From: Kitasatospora aureofaciens
Lineage (GTDB): Bacteria > Actinomycetota > Actinomycetes > Streptomycetales > Streptomycetaceae
Reading direction: 5' to 3'
NCBI RefSeq assembly: GCF_001188955.3
Contig: NZ_JPRF03000018.1
Location: 62,001 to 126,000 of the forward strand
DNA: 64,000 nucleotides
Shown here: in pieces, positions 33,025-41,541 of the stretch
Layout: each line of letters starts with the position of its first letter
Numbering within the stretch: the first letter of the stretch is position 1
Made by a program: the position numbers and the translations under genes
Notes under the pieces: generated by a model
Database searches by the model: none
Told to the model about the DNA's origin: nothing
What the model saw: the letters and a program-made list of their open reading frames with translations, nothing else

Positions 33025-33971
33025 TTGCCCTGTTCCTTCCGCATCGACCGGATCTGGACGGCGTACGCGACGATGGCGGTCACGCCTCCGAGGACCACGG
33101 CGACGGCTGCCGAGTAGTTGAACTGCTGGCCGTTGAACGCCAGGTTGTAGGCGTACATGTTGGGGGTGTAGCTGGTGGAGATCACGCCCGGTGCGAGCGA
33201 CTGCATCACGTTGGGCTCGTTGAAGAGCTGGAACGTGCCGATGATCGAGAACACCGTCGCCAGCACCAGCGCGGAGCGCACTGCCGGGAGCTTGATGCTC
33301 CACGCCTTGCGGAACTCGCCGGCGCCGTCCATCTCGGCCGCCTCGTAGAGCTCGTGCGGCACGGTGCGCAGGGCGGCGTAGAGGATCAGCATGTTGTAGC
33401 CGACGTACTCCCAGGTCACCACGTTGCCGATGGAGGCGAGCATCCAGGAGGAGCCGAGGAAGTCGGGCATGTCGACGTGCAGCAGGTCGCCGATCTGTCC
33501 GACCAGCCCGAAGCGGTCGCCGTACAGGTAGCCCCACATCAGTGAGGCCACCACGGCGGGCACGGCGTACGGGACGAAGATGCCGATCCGGAACAGGCCG
33601 GGCTTGCGCAGGCGTCCGCTGTCGACGGCCAGGGCGGCGACGAGGGCGAGGCCGAGCATCACCGGCACCTGGACCAGCAGGAAGAGCAGCACCCGCCACA
33701 GGCCGGCGCGGAAGAGTTCGTCGCCCAGCGCGCGCCGGTAGTTGTCGAACCCCACGAAGACGTTTCCGCCGATCATCCGGTCCTGAAAGAAGCTCAGGTA
33801 CGCGGCGTAGCCGAGCGGCGCGGCGATGCCGATCACGAACACCACCAGGAACGGTGCGAAGAAGGCGAAGCCGACTGCCCCATGGCGGGACCGGTCGGCC
33901 CGTGCTGCCGGACGTGGCCGGGACCGTGACCGGCTCTGACTGGATGTCGTGGAGGTGTGCGACGTGCTCAC
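33021..33971 (-). CDS. Sugar ABC transporter permease, MalF type
   Basis: This 316-residue CUT1 permease is the first gene of the importer operon. A basic, low-complexity tail (about 30 residues) precedes six predicted transmembrane helices (VGFAFFAPFLVVFVIGIAAP, VLLFLLVQVPVMLGLALVAA and others). The EAA motif is YEAAEMDGAGEFRKAWSIKL. The start is a GTG 21 bp downstream of a palindromic operator, with AAGGG upstream. Together with the second permease, lipoprotein and beta-galactosidase it forms a minus-strand operon, divergent from the LacI-type regulator across 740 bp. Confidence 0.93.
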   Translation of the reverse strand: MSTSHTSTTSSQSRSRSRPRPAARADRSRHGAVGFAFFAPFLVVFVIGIAAPLGYAAYLSFFQDRMIGGNVFVGFDNYRRALGDELFRAGLWRVLLFLLVQVPVMLGLALVAALAVDSGRLRKPGLFRIGIFVPYAVPAVVASLMWGYLYGDRFGLVGQIGDLLHVDMPDFLGSSWMLASIGNVVTWEYVGYNMLILYAALRTVPHELYEAAEMDGAGEFRKAWSIKLPAVRSALVLATVFSIIGTFQLFNEPNVMQSLAPGVISTSYTPNMYAYNLAFNGQQFNYSAAVAVVLGGVTAIVAYAVQIRSMRKEQGK

Positions 33972-34682
33972 GCGTTCGTGCCCTTCGGCGGATGTTTACG
34001 CCAACATGGCGTCGGCGTTGAGTGTTACCGCGCGCACTGAACGCGTCAAGCTGTCGTGCTGGTGTGATGCGCCTTCGTAACCGGACATCCGGGCGCGGGG
34101 GCGTGTCGTCCCGGTTCGACTCGGAGGGGAAATACCTGGTCAGATGGGATGCGACAGGGCGTCGACCGCGGGCTTCCGGGGGCTGTGTCGGCCCGGCGAG
34201 GCACGCTACTTTCCGGTATCGGTCCTGCGGATCAGGCGGTTTCGGGGGCGGGTCCGCAGCATCTGCTTGTTGTATTGCGTTCGGATGTGTTTATTCTTGT
34301 GTCATCCAGAGGTTGGCGGGGTCGGTCCCGGCCCGGCCGCCTCTCGGTCCACCGGCCCCGAATCCCTGTGTCGGAACCGGATTTCGGCCGCCCGCGCCGG
34401 ACGTATCCCCTGCGCGCCCGGCGCGGGCGCCACCCCATCCCAGCTCGCCGCCGGCTCGTCCGGCCGGTGATCAGCACGTCCGCCCTTCCCGATCGAGCCG
34501 CTCGACGGGCCACTCCGCCGGAGTGGTGGCCCCGGATCGCCGGGGGGCGGACGGGCGCCCGGCCGCCGAGGGTCGGCCGCGGTCGCCGCAGCCGCCGTTC
34601 CCCTGCCCGCACGCAGGCGGAGCGGCGGCCCTTTCGCATGCCCGGATCTGCGGGCTCCCGCCGATCATGGTCCGGCGCTACC
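33972..34682. other. Long divergent intergenic region, importer operon to lacI
   Basis: I see no credible gene in these 711 bp. Open frames are long on both strands but show no family-like sequence. The left end holds the operator at 33992-34007 and the importer promoter. An AT-richer patch at about 34,260-34,305 could hold a promoter. The second operator lies just beyond the right end. Confidence 0.45.
33992..34007. promoter_or_regulatory. LacI-type operator before importer operon
   Basis: The 16-bp palindrome ATGTTTACGCCAACAT has perfect ATGTT/AACAT arms and sits 21 bp upstream of the first permease start. Nearly identical sites lie before the LacI-family gene and between the galactanase and galM genes. 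It is the probable repressor site for the importer/beta-galactosidase operon. Confidence 0.75.
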
Positions 34683-34698
34683 ATGTTTACGCTGACAT
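34683..34698. promoter_or_regulatory. LacI-type operator before lacI gene (autoregulation)
   Basis: ATGTTTACGCTGACAT matches the importer operator at 14 of 16 positions and ends 15 bp before the regulator's start codon. This suggests the regulator represses its own gene. Confidence 0.75.
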
Positions 34699-34713
34699 CG
34701 CGAAAGGACCGGT

Positions 34714-35775
34714 ATGGACCAGAGTGAGACGCCCGGCACCGCCCGGGGCAGGTCGCGGCCGCCCTCGCAGGCGGACGTCGCGGCCCTCGCCGGGGTGTCC
34801 TCGCAGACCGTGTCCCGGGTCGCCAACAACCGCAGCAACGTGGAGCCGGAGACCCGGGAGCGGGTGCTGTCCGCGATGAGGATCCTCGGCTACCAGCGCA
34901 ACAGCGCGGCCCGCGCGCTCACCCTCGGGCGGTTCCACGTCCTCGGGGTGGTCACCTTCGACGTCGCCGCGCACGGCAACGCCCGTACCCTCGCCGCGAT
35001 CTCCCGCGCCGCCCAGCGCGCCGGCTACTCACTGAACGTGGTCTGCGTCGAGGACCGGACCGAGGAAGCCGTGCAGCAGGCCGTCCGCCAGCTCACCGAG
35101 CAGGCCGTGGACGGACTGATCGTGATCGAGGCTCAGATCCTCGACCGCCCGGGCCTCGACCTCCACTCCGGCGTACCGGTCGTCGTCGCCGACGGCGACC
35201 CGGAACGCCGCTTCCCGTCGGTGGACACCGACCAGGCGGCCGGGGCCACCGCGGCGACCCGCCACCTGCTCGACCTCGGACACCGCACCGTCTGGCACGT
35301 CGGCGGACCGCAGGACTCCTACGCCGCCCGCCGCCGCGCCGCCGCCTGGCACGCCGCGCTGAAGGCGGCCGGAGCCCCCGTCCCGCCGCTGCGCTACGGC
35401 GACTGGACGGCCGCCTCCGGGTACGAGATCGGCCTGGAGCTGGCCGCCCGCCCGGACGTCACAGCGGTCTTCGCCGCCAACGACCAGCTGGCCCTGGGGC
35501 TCGTCCGGGCCCTCCACGAGGCGGGCCGCCGGGTGCCGCAGGACGTCAGCGTCGTCGGCTTCGACGACCTGCCCGAAGCGGCCTACTACCTGCCGCCGCT
35601 CACCACGATCCGTCAGGACTTCGAGGAGGTCGGACGGCAGTGCGTCGCCCAGCTCCTCGCCCAGATCGACCGGGCGTCCGACACACCGGCCGCCGAGCGG
35701 ATCGTCACCGTCACCCCGGACCTGGTCGTCCGCGCCAGCACCGCACGGGCACCCGAAGGATCCGCCGGACGATGA
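34714..35775 (+). CDS. LacI-family transcriptional regulator
   Basis: This 353-residue repressor starts at an ATG with AAAGGA upstream. The LacI HTH and hinge are clear: SQADVAALAGVSSQTVSRVA, NNRSNVEPETRERVLSAMRI, and LGYQRNSAARAL. The periplasmic-binding-protein-like sensor domain follows, with VDGLIVIEAQ, a GHRTVWHVGGPQDSYAARR block, AVFAANDQLALGLVRALHEA and VSVVGFDDLPEAAYYLPPLT. The ligand is probably a galactose-containing sugar, since its operator motif occurs before its own gene, before the importer/GH35 operon and beside the galactanase gene. Binding should be relieved when the sugar enters the cell. It converges with the galactanase gene across a strong hairpin. Confidence 0.95.
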   Translation: MDQSETPGTARGRSRPPSQADVAALAGVSSQTVSRVANNRSNVEPETRERVLSAMRILGYQRNSAARALTLGRFHVLGVVTFDVAAHGNARTLAAISRAAQRAGYSLNVVCVEDRTEEAVQQAVRQLTEQAVDGLIVIEAQILDRPGLDLHSGVPVVVADGDPERRFPSVDTDQAAGATAATRHLLDLGHRTVWHVGGPQDSYAARRRAAAWHAALKAAGAPVPPLRYGDWTAASGYEIGLELAARPDVTAVFAANDQLALGLVRALHEAGRRVPQDVSVVGFDDLPEAAYYLPPLTTIRQDFEEVGRQCVAQLLAQIDRASDTPAAERIVTVTPDLVVRASTARAPEGSAGR

Positions 35776-35820
35776 ACGGAGCGGGTGCCGCCCCGACCGG
35801 GCGGCACCCGCTCCGTTCAT
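35772..35820. terminator. 22-bp perfect hairpin between lacI and galactanase
   Basis: A perfect 22-bp inverted repeat (left arm 35772-35793, right arm 35799-35820, loop CGACC) begins inside the lacI stop region and ends 10 bp from the galactanase stop. It is a strong bidirectional terminator for two convergent genes. Confidence 0.8.
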
Positions 35821-35830
35821 GCGGCCGTGC

Positions 35831-38290
35831 TCAGCCGATCCGGAACTGCTGGTTCGGGCTCCCGCTGCACGTCCACTGCTCCACCGCGGCTCCGTCGGCC
35901 GTCGAAACGTTCGCCACGTCCAGGCACTTGCCGCTGTGCCGGGCCACCAGCGTGACGTAGCCGCCGCCCATGTCGCGCACCGACCACTGCTGGTTGTCGG
36001 CGCCGCCGCACGGGTACTGGTCGGCCAGTGCGCCGTCGGCGGTCGAGACGCCCGCGACGTCCAGGCACTGCCCGCTGCTGCGCGATACCACGGTCACGTA
36101 GCCGGGGCTGGCGGGTCGCAGCGACCACTGCTGGTTGTCGGCGCTGCCGCAGGTGTACTGCACCACCGGCGCCGCAGGAGTGGTGGAGGCGCCCGACACG
36201 CCGGCGCACTTGCTGCTGTGACGCGCCGTCAGTGCCGTCCAGGAATCCGGGGCGGCGCTGGGAATGGTCCAGGACTGGTTCGCTGCCCCGGTCGGCTGCC
36301 AGGCGTCGGCCGGCGCCCCGTCGCTCTTCGAGGCGCCCGAGACGTCCAGCAGTAGCCCGGTGGCCTTGTTGATCAGGGTCACGTGGCCGTTGCCGGTGGT
36401 GGAGAGCATCCACTGCTGCGCGGTCGAACCGTCCGGTGCGGCGAGGCTCACGGTGGTGGCGGCCGCCGAGAGGGCCTGGCCGGTCCTGGCATTGGTGATG
36501 CCGTACGTCGCCGTGCTGTCCCAGCCGCCGGTGGCCTTGGTGAAGGTCCACTGCTGGGCCGGGTCGGCCGGGTTGGCGACGTGCTGGACCGGGCTGCTCT
36601 GGGCGGCGTCGGCCGCGAGGGCCATGCCGCTGTTGTCGCTGACCAGTTGGCGGGCCGTACCGGTCGGCGCGGTCGCGGCCGTGGCGCTGACGCCGGTGGC
36701 GCCGGGCAGGACGAAGGTGGTCACCGAGCCCGGGCCGACCTGCGCGGTGAGCGTCTTCGCGGCGGTGGCGGTGAGGTCCGCGCCGCGCTCGACGTTCCGG
36801 TCCGCGTCGGTGGTGTACTGCTGCACCGGTACGGAGGTGTCGACGTTCTGGAACCCCGCCAGGTCGAGCGTGACGGTTTGGGCGGCGCCGGTGGAGTTGG
36901 TGTACACCGCCACCGCGCCGGTGCCGCCGGGCCGCAGCGCGGCGAGCGTGTTCGTGGAGTCGGTGCCGATGACCCGGGCGCCGGGCCGGATGAATCGGCT
37001 GTAATTGGCCATCGCCCAGTACTTCTTGTTCTTGCGGATCGGCTCGTTGGCCGGGTCGGCGGACGTCAGGGCGACCTGGATCAGGCCCCAGTTGGAGTTC
37101 TCGTGGGCGGGCGTCATGTTCGCGTAGTCCTCGACGGCCTGCCACATGACCCAGGAATCGGGCTCCAGGTACCGGAAGCCGTCGTTGATCAGTCCGGAGA
37201 AGCTCAGCGCCGGCCGCATGTCGGCGAAGTTCTGCGGCACGTAGCCGCCGGTGTCGACCTCGGACATCCACAGCGGCTTGCCGGCGCCCTTGGCGACGTC
37301 GCGGGCCGCGCCCCAGTTGCTGCCGCCGTAGGTGTGGGTGTTCAGCCTGGTCACGGCCGCCCGGGTGGCGGCCGGGTAGGTGGACCAGTCGTGGCTCATT
37401 CCATCCGGAGTGCCCTCGTCCATCGCGGCGATCGGGGTGTTCAGGCCGGCCTTGACGAGCGCGTCGTGCAGGCTGTTCACGATGTGCGCCTGGGAGGCGG
37501 TGGACCAGCTCGAACCCTCCTGTCCGTTGCCGGCCAGCCAGCCCGTGGAGGTGGGCTCGTTCACCGGTTCGACGGAGCTGAAGGTGACGCCGGTTCCGGC
37601 CTGGGCCAGCTTCAGCGAGCCGGCCAGGTAGGCGGCGAAGCGGTCGTACTGGTCGGAGCGGAGGTTGTCGTCCCAGGCGCCCGTCGATGCCCCGGAGACC
37701 AGCCCGCTGTTGGTCATGAAGTAGGGCGCGGAGTTGGAGAAGGCCTCGAAGGTGTCGGCGCCGCGCGCTTTCGCCGCCGCCAGCCACCAGCGCTGGTTGG
37801 CGTCGGCCTGGGGGTTCCAGTGGTCCGGGTTGTTCGGGTCCCACCAGTTCGCGGGCTCGGTCCAGCCGGCCGTGCCGCTCGCCGGCGGCCCGAACTGGGC
37901 CGGCCGGTTCCAGTAGCCGGGCACGGCGGCGCCGGGCCGCATGTACGGCTTGGTCTCGGGGCTGTCCCCGCCGCCGATGTCGTAGCGGGCGACGGTGAAG
38001 CCCAGGCCGTCGGCGCCGTACAGGGCGTCGGCGAGCTGATCGCGCTCGCTGTCGGGCCAGCCGCCGGTGACGTTGGCGAACCAGGCGAGTGAGGTGCCCC
38101 AGCCCTGGAACGGCTGCTGCTGGTAGCTGGGGTCCAGCCGGACGGTGACGTGCGCGGCCGCCTCGGCCGTGGTGGCTCCGGCCGGCGGGGCGGCCAGGCC
38201 ACCCAGGGCGAGGGTCGCCGCGGCGACGAGGGCCGCGCCGAGCCTGTGGCGGGAGCGCCGTCTGACGGCCGGTCGGTGATGTGGGGGCAT
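35831..38290 (-). CDS. Secreted GH30 endo-beta-1,6-galactanase with CBM13
   Basis: This 819-residue secreted enzyme starts at an ATG with GGAGG 7 bp upstream. The signal peptide has an RRRSR basic region and a hydrophobic core (LGAALVAAATLALGGLAAPP). The GH30 barrel has SYQQQPFQGWGTSLAWFANV, FTVARYDIGGGDSP and FEAFSNSAPYFMT. The acid/base Glu is in SSVEPVNEPTSTGW and the nucleophile Glu in KPLWMSEVDTGGYV. The sequence fits the endo-beta-1,6-galactanase branch (GH30_5), which cuts side chains of type II arabinogalactan. A beta-sandwich follows, then two ricin-type (CBM13) carbohydrate-binding domains with repeated QQW motifs (about 560-690 and 690-819). It would release galacto-oligosaccharides for the importer, and a matching operator lies 133 bp upstream. 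GH30_5 assignment is by recall. Confidence 0.9.
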   Translation of the reverse strand: MPPHHRPAVRRRSRHRLGAALVAAATLALGGLAAPPAGATTAEAAAHVTVRLDPSYQQQPFQGWGTSLAWFANVTGGWPDSERDQLADALYGADGLGFTVARYDIGGGDSPETKPYMRPGAAVPGYWNRPAQFGPPASGTAGWTEPANWWDPNNPDHWNPQADANQRWWLAAAKARGADTFEAFSNSAPYFMTNSGLVSGASTGAWDDNLRSDQYDRFAAYLAGSLKLAQAGTGVTFSSVEPVNEPTSTGWLAGNGQEGSSWSTASQAHIVNSLHDALVKAGLNTPIAAMDEGTPDGMSHDWSTYPAATRAAVTRLNTHTYGGSNWGAARDVAKGAGKPLWMSEVDTGGYVPQNFADMRPALSFSGLINDGFRYLEPDSWVMWQAVEDYANMTPAHENSNWGLIQVALTSADPANEPIRKNKKYWAMANYSRFIRPGARVIGTDSTNTLAALRPGGTGAVAVYTNSTGAAQTVTLDLAGFQNVDTSVPVQQYTTDADRNVERGADLTATAAKTLTAQVGPGSVTTFVLPGATGVSATAATAPTGTARQLVSDNSGMALAADAAQSSPVQHVANPADPAQQWTFTKATGGWDSTATYGITNARTGQALSAAATTVSLAAPDGSTAQQWMLSTTGNGHVTLINKATGLLLDVSGASKSDGAPADAWQPTGAANQSWTIPSAAPDSWTALTARHSSKCAGVSGASTTPAAPVVQYTCGSADNQQWSLRPASPGYVTVVSRSSGQCLDVAGVSTADGALADQYPCGGADNQQWSVRDMGGGYVTLVARHSGKCLDVANVSTADGAAVEQWTCSGSPNQQFRIG

Positions 38291-38820
38291 CGGTCCTCCG
38301 TGAGGGGCGGGGGAAGAGGGCAGGCAGAGGCACGGCACGCCCCCCGGAGACCGGAGGACGTGCCGCGCGCGTGGGGTGTGCGACGACGGATCGGGGCCGG
38401 CCGCCTGCCGTTCCCATCCGCGATGTTGACGCAAACAACTTGTGTGGGAGAGTGTCGGAGTCCTGTTCGTTCGTGTCAAGGGCGCACTTCGGCGTGTGGC
38501 CGGTCGGCGCGTCCTCGGGCGCCCGCCGTACGGGCGGAGGTGGCGGGACGTCAACATCCAGGCATCGAGGGCTGTCGTTGCAGCAGCTCATGGTGGGTGG
38601 ACCCGATACGTCGGCGAGGGAGTGCGACCGATGGCGAACGGCAATCCGCCGGATTCGACGGTAAGAGAACCCTCATGACCGAACGCGAACACGCAAATTC
38701 CCACAATGCGGGAAAGGGGCCGCCGGTGCCGCGGCAGTACCTGCGGCCCCCGTCCGCACGACGGGCATCGTCCCGGTTTCCGCGCCCCTTTCCACACACT
38801 GCCGAACGGAGAGCAGCCCC
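38291..38820. other. Divergent intergenic region, galactanase to galM
   Basis: These 530 bp hold no convincing gene. They contain the galactanase ribosome binding site at the left, the third LacI-type operator at 38423-38438, and the galM promoter at the right. Whether the operator serves one or both genes cannot be told from sequence. Confidence 0.45.
38423..38438. promoter_or_regulatory. LacI-type operator between galactanase and galM
   Basis: ATGTTGACGCAAACAA matches the importer operator at 12-13 of 16 positions and keeps the TGTT-N-ACGC-N-AACA core. It is 133 bp before the galactanase start and 382 bp before galM. It links secretion of the enzyme to import of its products. Confidence 0.65.
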
Positions 38821-39909
38821 GTGTCCAGAGACGTAGTCGTCTCCTCCGGTGACCTGATGGTGGCTCAGGAGGTCGCCGCGGCCGTGCCGGACGGCCGGCC
38901 GATCACCCGCTGGACGTTCGGCTCCCGGGCAGGGGTGACGGCGGAGGTGCTCAGCCTGGGCGCCCGCCTCCAGGCCCTGCACGCGCCGGACCGGGACGGA
39001 CGACGGGCCAACGTGGTCCTGGGCGGCGGCAGCGTCGAGGACCTGCTCGGGGACGCCGCCTACCTCGGTGCGACGGTCGGCCGCTACGCCAACCGGATCG
39101 CCGACGGCGTGCTGCCCCTCGAGGGCACGACGTACCGGCTGGCGACCCAGCCCACCGGTCACACCCTGCACGGCGGCCCGGACGGTTTCGCCACCCGCCT
39201 CTGGGACGGCGTACCGGTACGGGAAGACCGGCAGGTCGGCGTCCGTCTCCGCCTGCGCAGCCCCGCCGGGGACCAGGGGTTCCCGGGAACCGTCACCGCC
39301 GAGGTGACGTACCTGCTCGATCCCGACGGCGGGCTCTCGATCACCTACCAGGCGGTCACGGACGCCCCGACGGTCGTCAACCTCACCAACCACGCCTACT
39401 TCAACCTGGCCGGCGAAGGCCGCGGAACGGTGCTCGACCACCTGCTCCACGTCGACGCGGCCGGCTATCTCCCGGTCGACGGGAACCTGATCCCGCTCGG
39501 CCCGGTCGAGCCGGTCGCCGGCACCCCGTTCGACCTCCGCCACGCCCGCAGGATCGGCACCTGCATCACCGGCGAGCACCCCCAGATCCTGGCGGCCGGA
39601 CGAGGGTTCGACCACAACTGGGTGCTCGACGGCACCGGCCTGCGGCGGGCCGCCCTGCTCAGCCACCCGGCGAGCGGCCGGCACGTCGAGTGCCTGACCA
39701 CGGAGCCGGGACTCCAGGTCTACACCGGGAACCACTTCGACGGCTCCCTGATCAGTCCTTCCGGCCGCCGATACACCAAACACGCGGGCATCGCGCTGGA
39801 GACTCAGCACTTCCCGGACTCACCCAACCGGCCCGACTACCCCTCCACCCTGCTGCGCCCGGGGGAGAAGTACCGGTCGAGGACGGTGTACCGCTTCTCG
39901 GCCGAGTAG
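38821..39909 (+). CDS. galM: Aldose 1-epimerase (galactose mutarotase)
   Basis: This 362-residue GalM converts beta- to alpha-galactose, the form galactokinase uses. Conserved parts are GARLQALHAPDRDGRRANVV, the NRIADG substrate loop, HTLHGGPDGF with a conserved His, VNLTNHAYFNLAGEG with the catalytic acid His, and GIALETQHFPDSPN with the catalytic base Glu. The GTG start at 38821 follows CGGAGAG; an ATG at 38857 in the same frame is an alternative. It has no signal peptide, so it works in the cytoplasm on galactose released by the beta-galactosidase. It is divergent from the galactanase gene. Confidence 0.93.
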   Translation: MSRDVVVSSGDLMVAQEVAAAVPDGRPITRWTFGSRAGVTAEVLSLGARLQALHAPDRDGRRANVVLGGGSVEDLLGDAAYLGATVGRYANRIADGVLPLEGTTYRLATQPTGHTLHGGPDGFATRLWDGVPVREDRQVGVRLRLRSPAGDQGFPGTVTAEVTYLLDPDGGLSITYQAVTDAPTVVNLTNHAYFNLAGEGRGTVLDHLLHVDAAGYLPVDGNLIPLGPVEPVAGTPFDLRHARRIGTCITGEHPQILAAGRGFDHNWVLDGTGLRRAALLSHPASGRHVECLTTEPGLQVYTGNHFDGSLISPSGRRYTKHAGIALETQHFPDSPNRPDYPSTLLRPGEKYRSRTVYRFSAE

Positions 39910-40137
39910 CGGCGCTCCGCCGAGGACGGACGGGGACGATCCCCGCACTCGCGAGTGGCCCTGGAGCCAGCCGCGCAGCAGCGGGGACCGCCTGGGACAG
40001 TCACGGCCGTTGCACTCGACTCACCGCGGACGCCCGGTCGGCGCCGTATCGGGACGCCGCACCCTCCGGTGAAGAGGTGGTTTCGGGGCTGTCAACGGTC
40101 ATTGCCAGACCCCAAAACCACCCAGAGGGCTGCTGTT

Positions 40138-40992
40138 TCAGGTGCTCCACGGCGCACTCGACGGCGCGGACCCCAGCGTCCAGTGGGCGACGCTGGCGTC
40201 ATCGTGGATCTTGAAGCGGGGCCACTGCCGTCCGAGTGGGTCGCGACGCTCGGCGGCTCGGACCAGCTGAATGAGGTGCGCGGGGCCGGTCTTGTCGAGG
40301 ATGTCGACGACTCCCGGCCAGGTTGACAGCCGATAGGCGTCCACGAGGTCGGCGGCTCCGTCGCTGAACAGCGATACGGACCGCAGAACAGGGATCGGTG
40401 CGGCCCCGGTAATGGCTTCGGCCGCGCTCGCCAGGTCAGCCCCGGCCACCCAGTAGCCACCCGGTGTATTCCGGTAGCCCAGCTCTGCGGCGATGTACGC
40501 GCGTCGGGCGGCGGCGTGGTCGTCAGAGCCCACCGGGACCTGGCTCATGTCGTGCCACAGCCCACGAAGTTCAGGGATCTCCTGAACGCGGCGGTCGCTC
40601 ACCGTCCGGCAGCCGTCGGGCCCGGTGAGGACGATCGTGGAGTCGTGCAGGGACAGGTACTCGATGAGGTTCTCCCGGCGACGGGCCACCACCACCGTAG
40701 ACGACGGAGTGCCGGGATTGCGTAGATCGCAGCTGGCGCGGTGGCCGGCCGCGACCTGGTCGATCGCGCCGGCCAATACCTCGGCGATCGGCTCGGGTGT
40801 GGTGAGCAGGCCGTTGAGGAGGCGACTGCCCAACTGGCGGACGTACCAGGGGACACCGTGGATGCAGCCGCCGCCGTCCTCGCTGGGACCACCGGCGCCG
40901 TCCAGGAGGAGGACCAGGTCCGGACCGGTGATGATCAGGTCCTGGTTCGCCGTGTCGTGGCGGGCCGGCTCGGTCGCCGTCTCCATCCTCAC
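40138..40992 (-). CDS. PP2C-like phosphatase-fold protein
   Basis: This 284-residue protein resembles the PP2C-like proteins common in streptomycetes. LVLLLDGAGGPSEDGGGCIH near the N-terminus recalls the Asp-Gly metal-binding start of PP2C, and SSTVVVARRRENLIEYLSLH followed by DSTIVL recalls the second strand set. VSLFSDGAADLVDAY near residue 225 corresponds to the SDG motif with a metal-binding Asp. It begins at a GTG with GGGGGAGG upstream, overlapping the stop of the UPF0303 gene (GTGA), so the two are coupled. A longer frame to 41274 overlaps that gene and is rejected. Substrate and role are unknown, and not all PP2C metal ligands are obvious, so catalysis is uncertain. Confidence 0.65.
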   Translation of the reverse strand: MRMETATEPARHDTANQDLIITGPDLVLLLDGAGGPSEDGGGCIHGVPWYVRQLGSRLLNGLLTTPEPIAEVLAGAIDQVAAGHRASCDLRNPGTPSSTVVVARRRENLIEYLSLHDSTIVLTGPDGCRTVSDRRVQEIPELRGLWHDMSQVPVGSDDHAAARRAYIAAELGYRNTPGGYWVAGADLASAAEAITGAAPIPVLRSVSLFSDGAADLVDAYRLSTWPGVVDILDKTGPAHLIQLVRAAERRDPLGRQWPRFKIHDDASVAHWTLGSAPSSAPWST

Positions 40993-41489
40993 GGCCGTGC
41001 CTCCCCCGACTGCTTGGAGCGCTCGAGGAAGTGCCTGACAGCGTCGACCGCGAAGTAGTGGTCGTCGCGCTGGTCCAGGCCGGAGGCGGCGATCGTTCCG
41101 ATCACACCGGTGCCGGCGAGGGTGATCGGGAAGGCTCCGCCGTGCGCGGCGTGCTGAGCGGGGTCCACCTGGTACATCTCCTCGACAGTGGTTCCCTTGC
41201 TGGCCGCGAGGTTGCGCAGGTAGTAGGAGCTGTGGCCGAGGCGGTCGACCAGGCGGCTCTTGCGATCGAGCCATGAGTCGTTGTCGGGTCCGGTTCCCGG
41301 CAGTGCGGCCTGGAAGATGCGCTGCCCGTTGCGGCGGATCAGGATTGCGACGGGGAGGCCGGCGGTGGCGGCCAGGTCCAGGGCGACCTGGCCGAGGGCG
41401 AAGGCCGTCGTGTTGTCGAAAGCGGCGAACTGCAGAGCCTTCTCCTCGGCGAGGAGCTGCGCCAGGTAATCGGGGCTGGGTGTGTTCAT
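40989..41489 (-). CDS. UPF0303-family heme-degrading-type protein
   Basis: This 166-residue protein matches the UPF0303/GlcG-HbpS-like family, often annotated as a heme-degrading domain protein. Recognisable parts are LAEEKALQFAAFDNTTAFAL, GLPVAILIRRNGQRIFQAAL, WLDRKSRLVDRLGHSSYYL and GGAFPITLAGTGVIGTIAAS. The C-terminal DQRDDHYFAVDAVRHFL is typical. It starts at an ATG and is coupled to the PP2C-like gene by a 4-bp overlap. Heme binding is a family-level suggestion; actual function here is unknown. It lies 52 bp upstream of the MFS gene's stop on the same strand. Confidence 0.75.
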   Translation of the reverse strand: MNTPSPDYLAQLLAEEKALQFAAFDNTTAFALGQVALDLAATAGLPVAILIRRNGQRIFQAALPGTGPDNDSWLDRKSRLVDRLGHSSYYLRNLAASKGTTVEEMYQVDPAQHAAHGGAFPITLAGTGVIGTIAASGLDQRDDHYFAVDAVRHFLERSKQSGEARP

Positions 41490-41541
41490 GATCTGTCTCC
41501 CAGGACGGGTCTCGATGGAAGTCGGGTGCCGCGCGCGGTGG

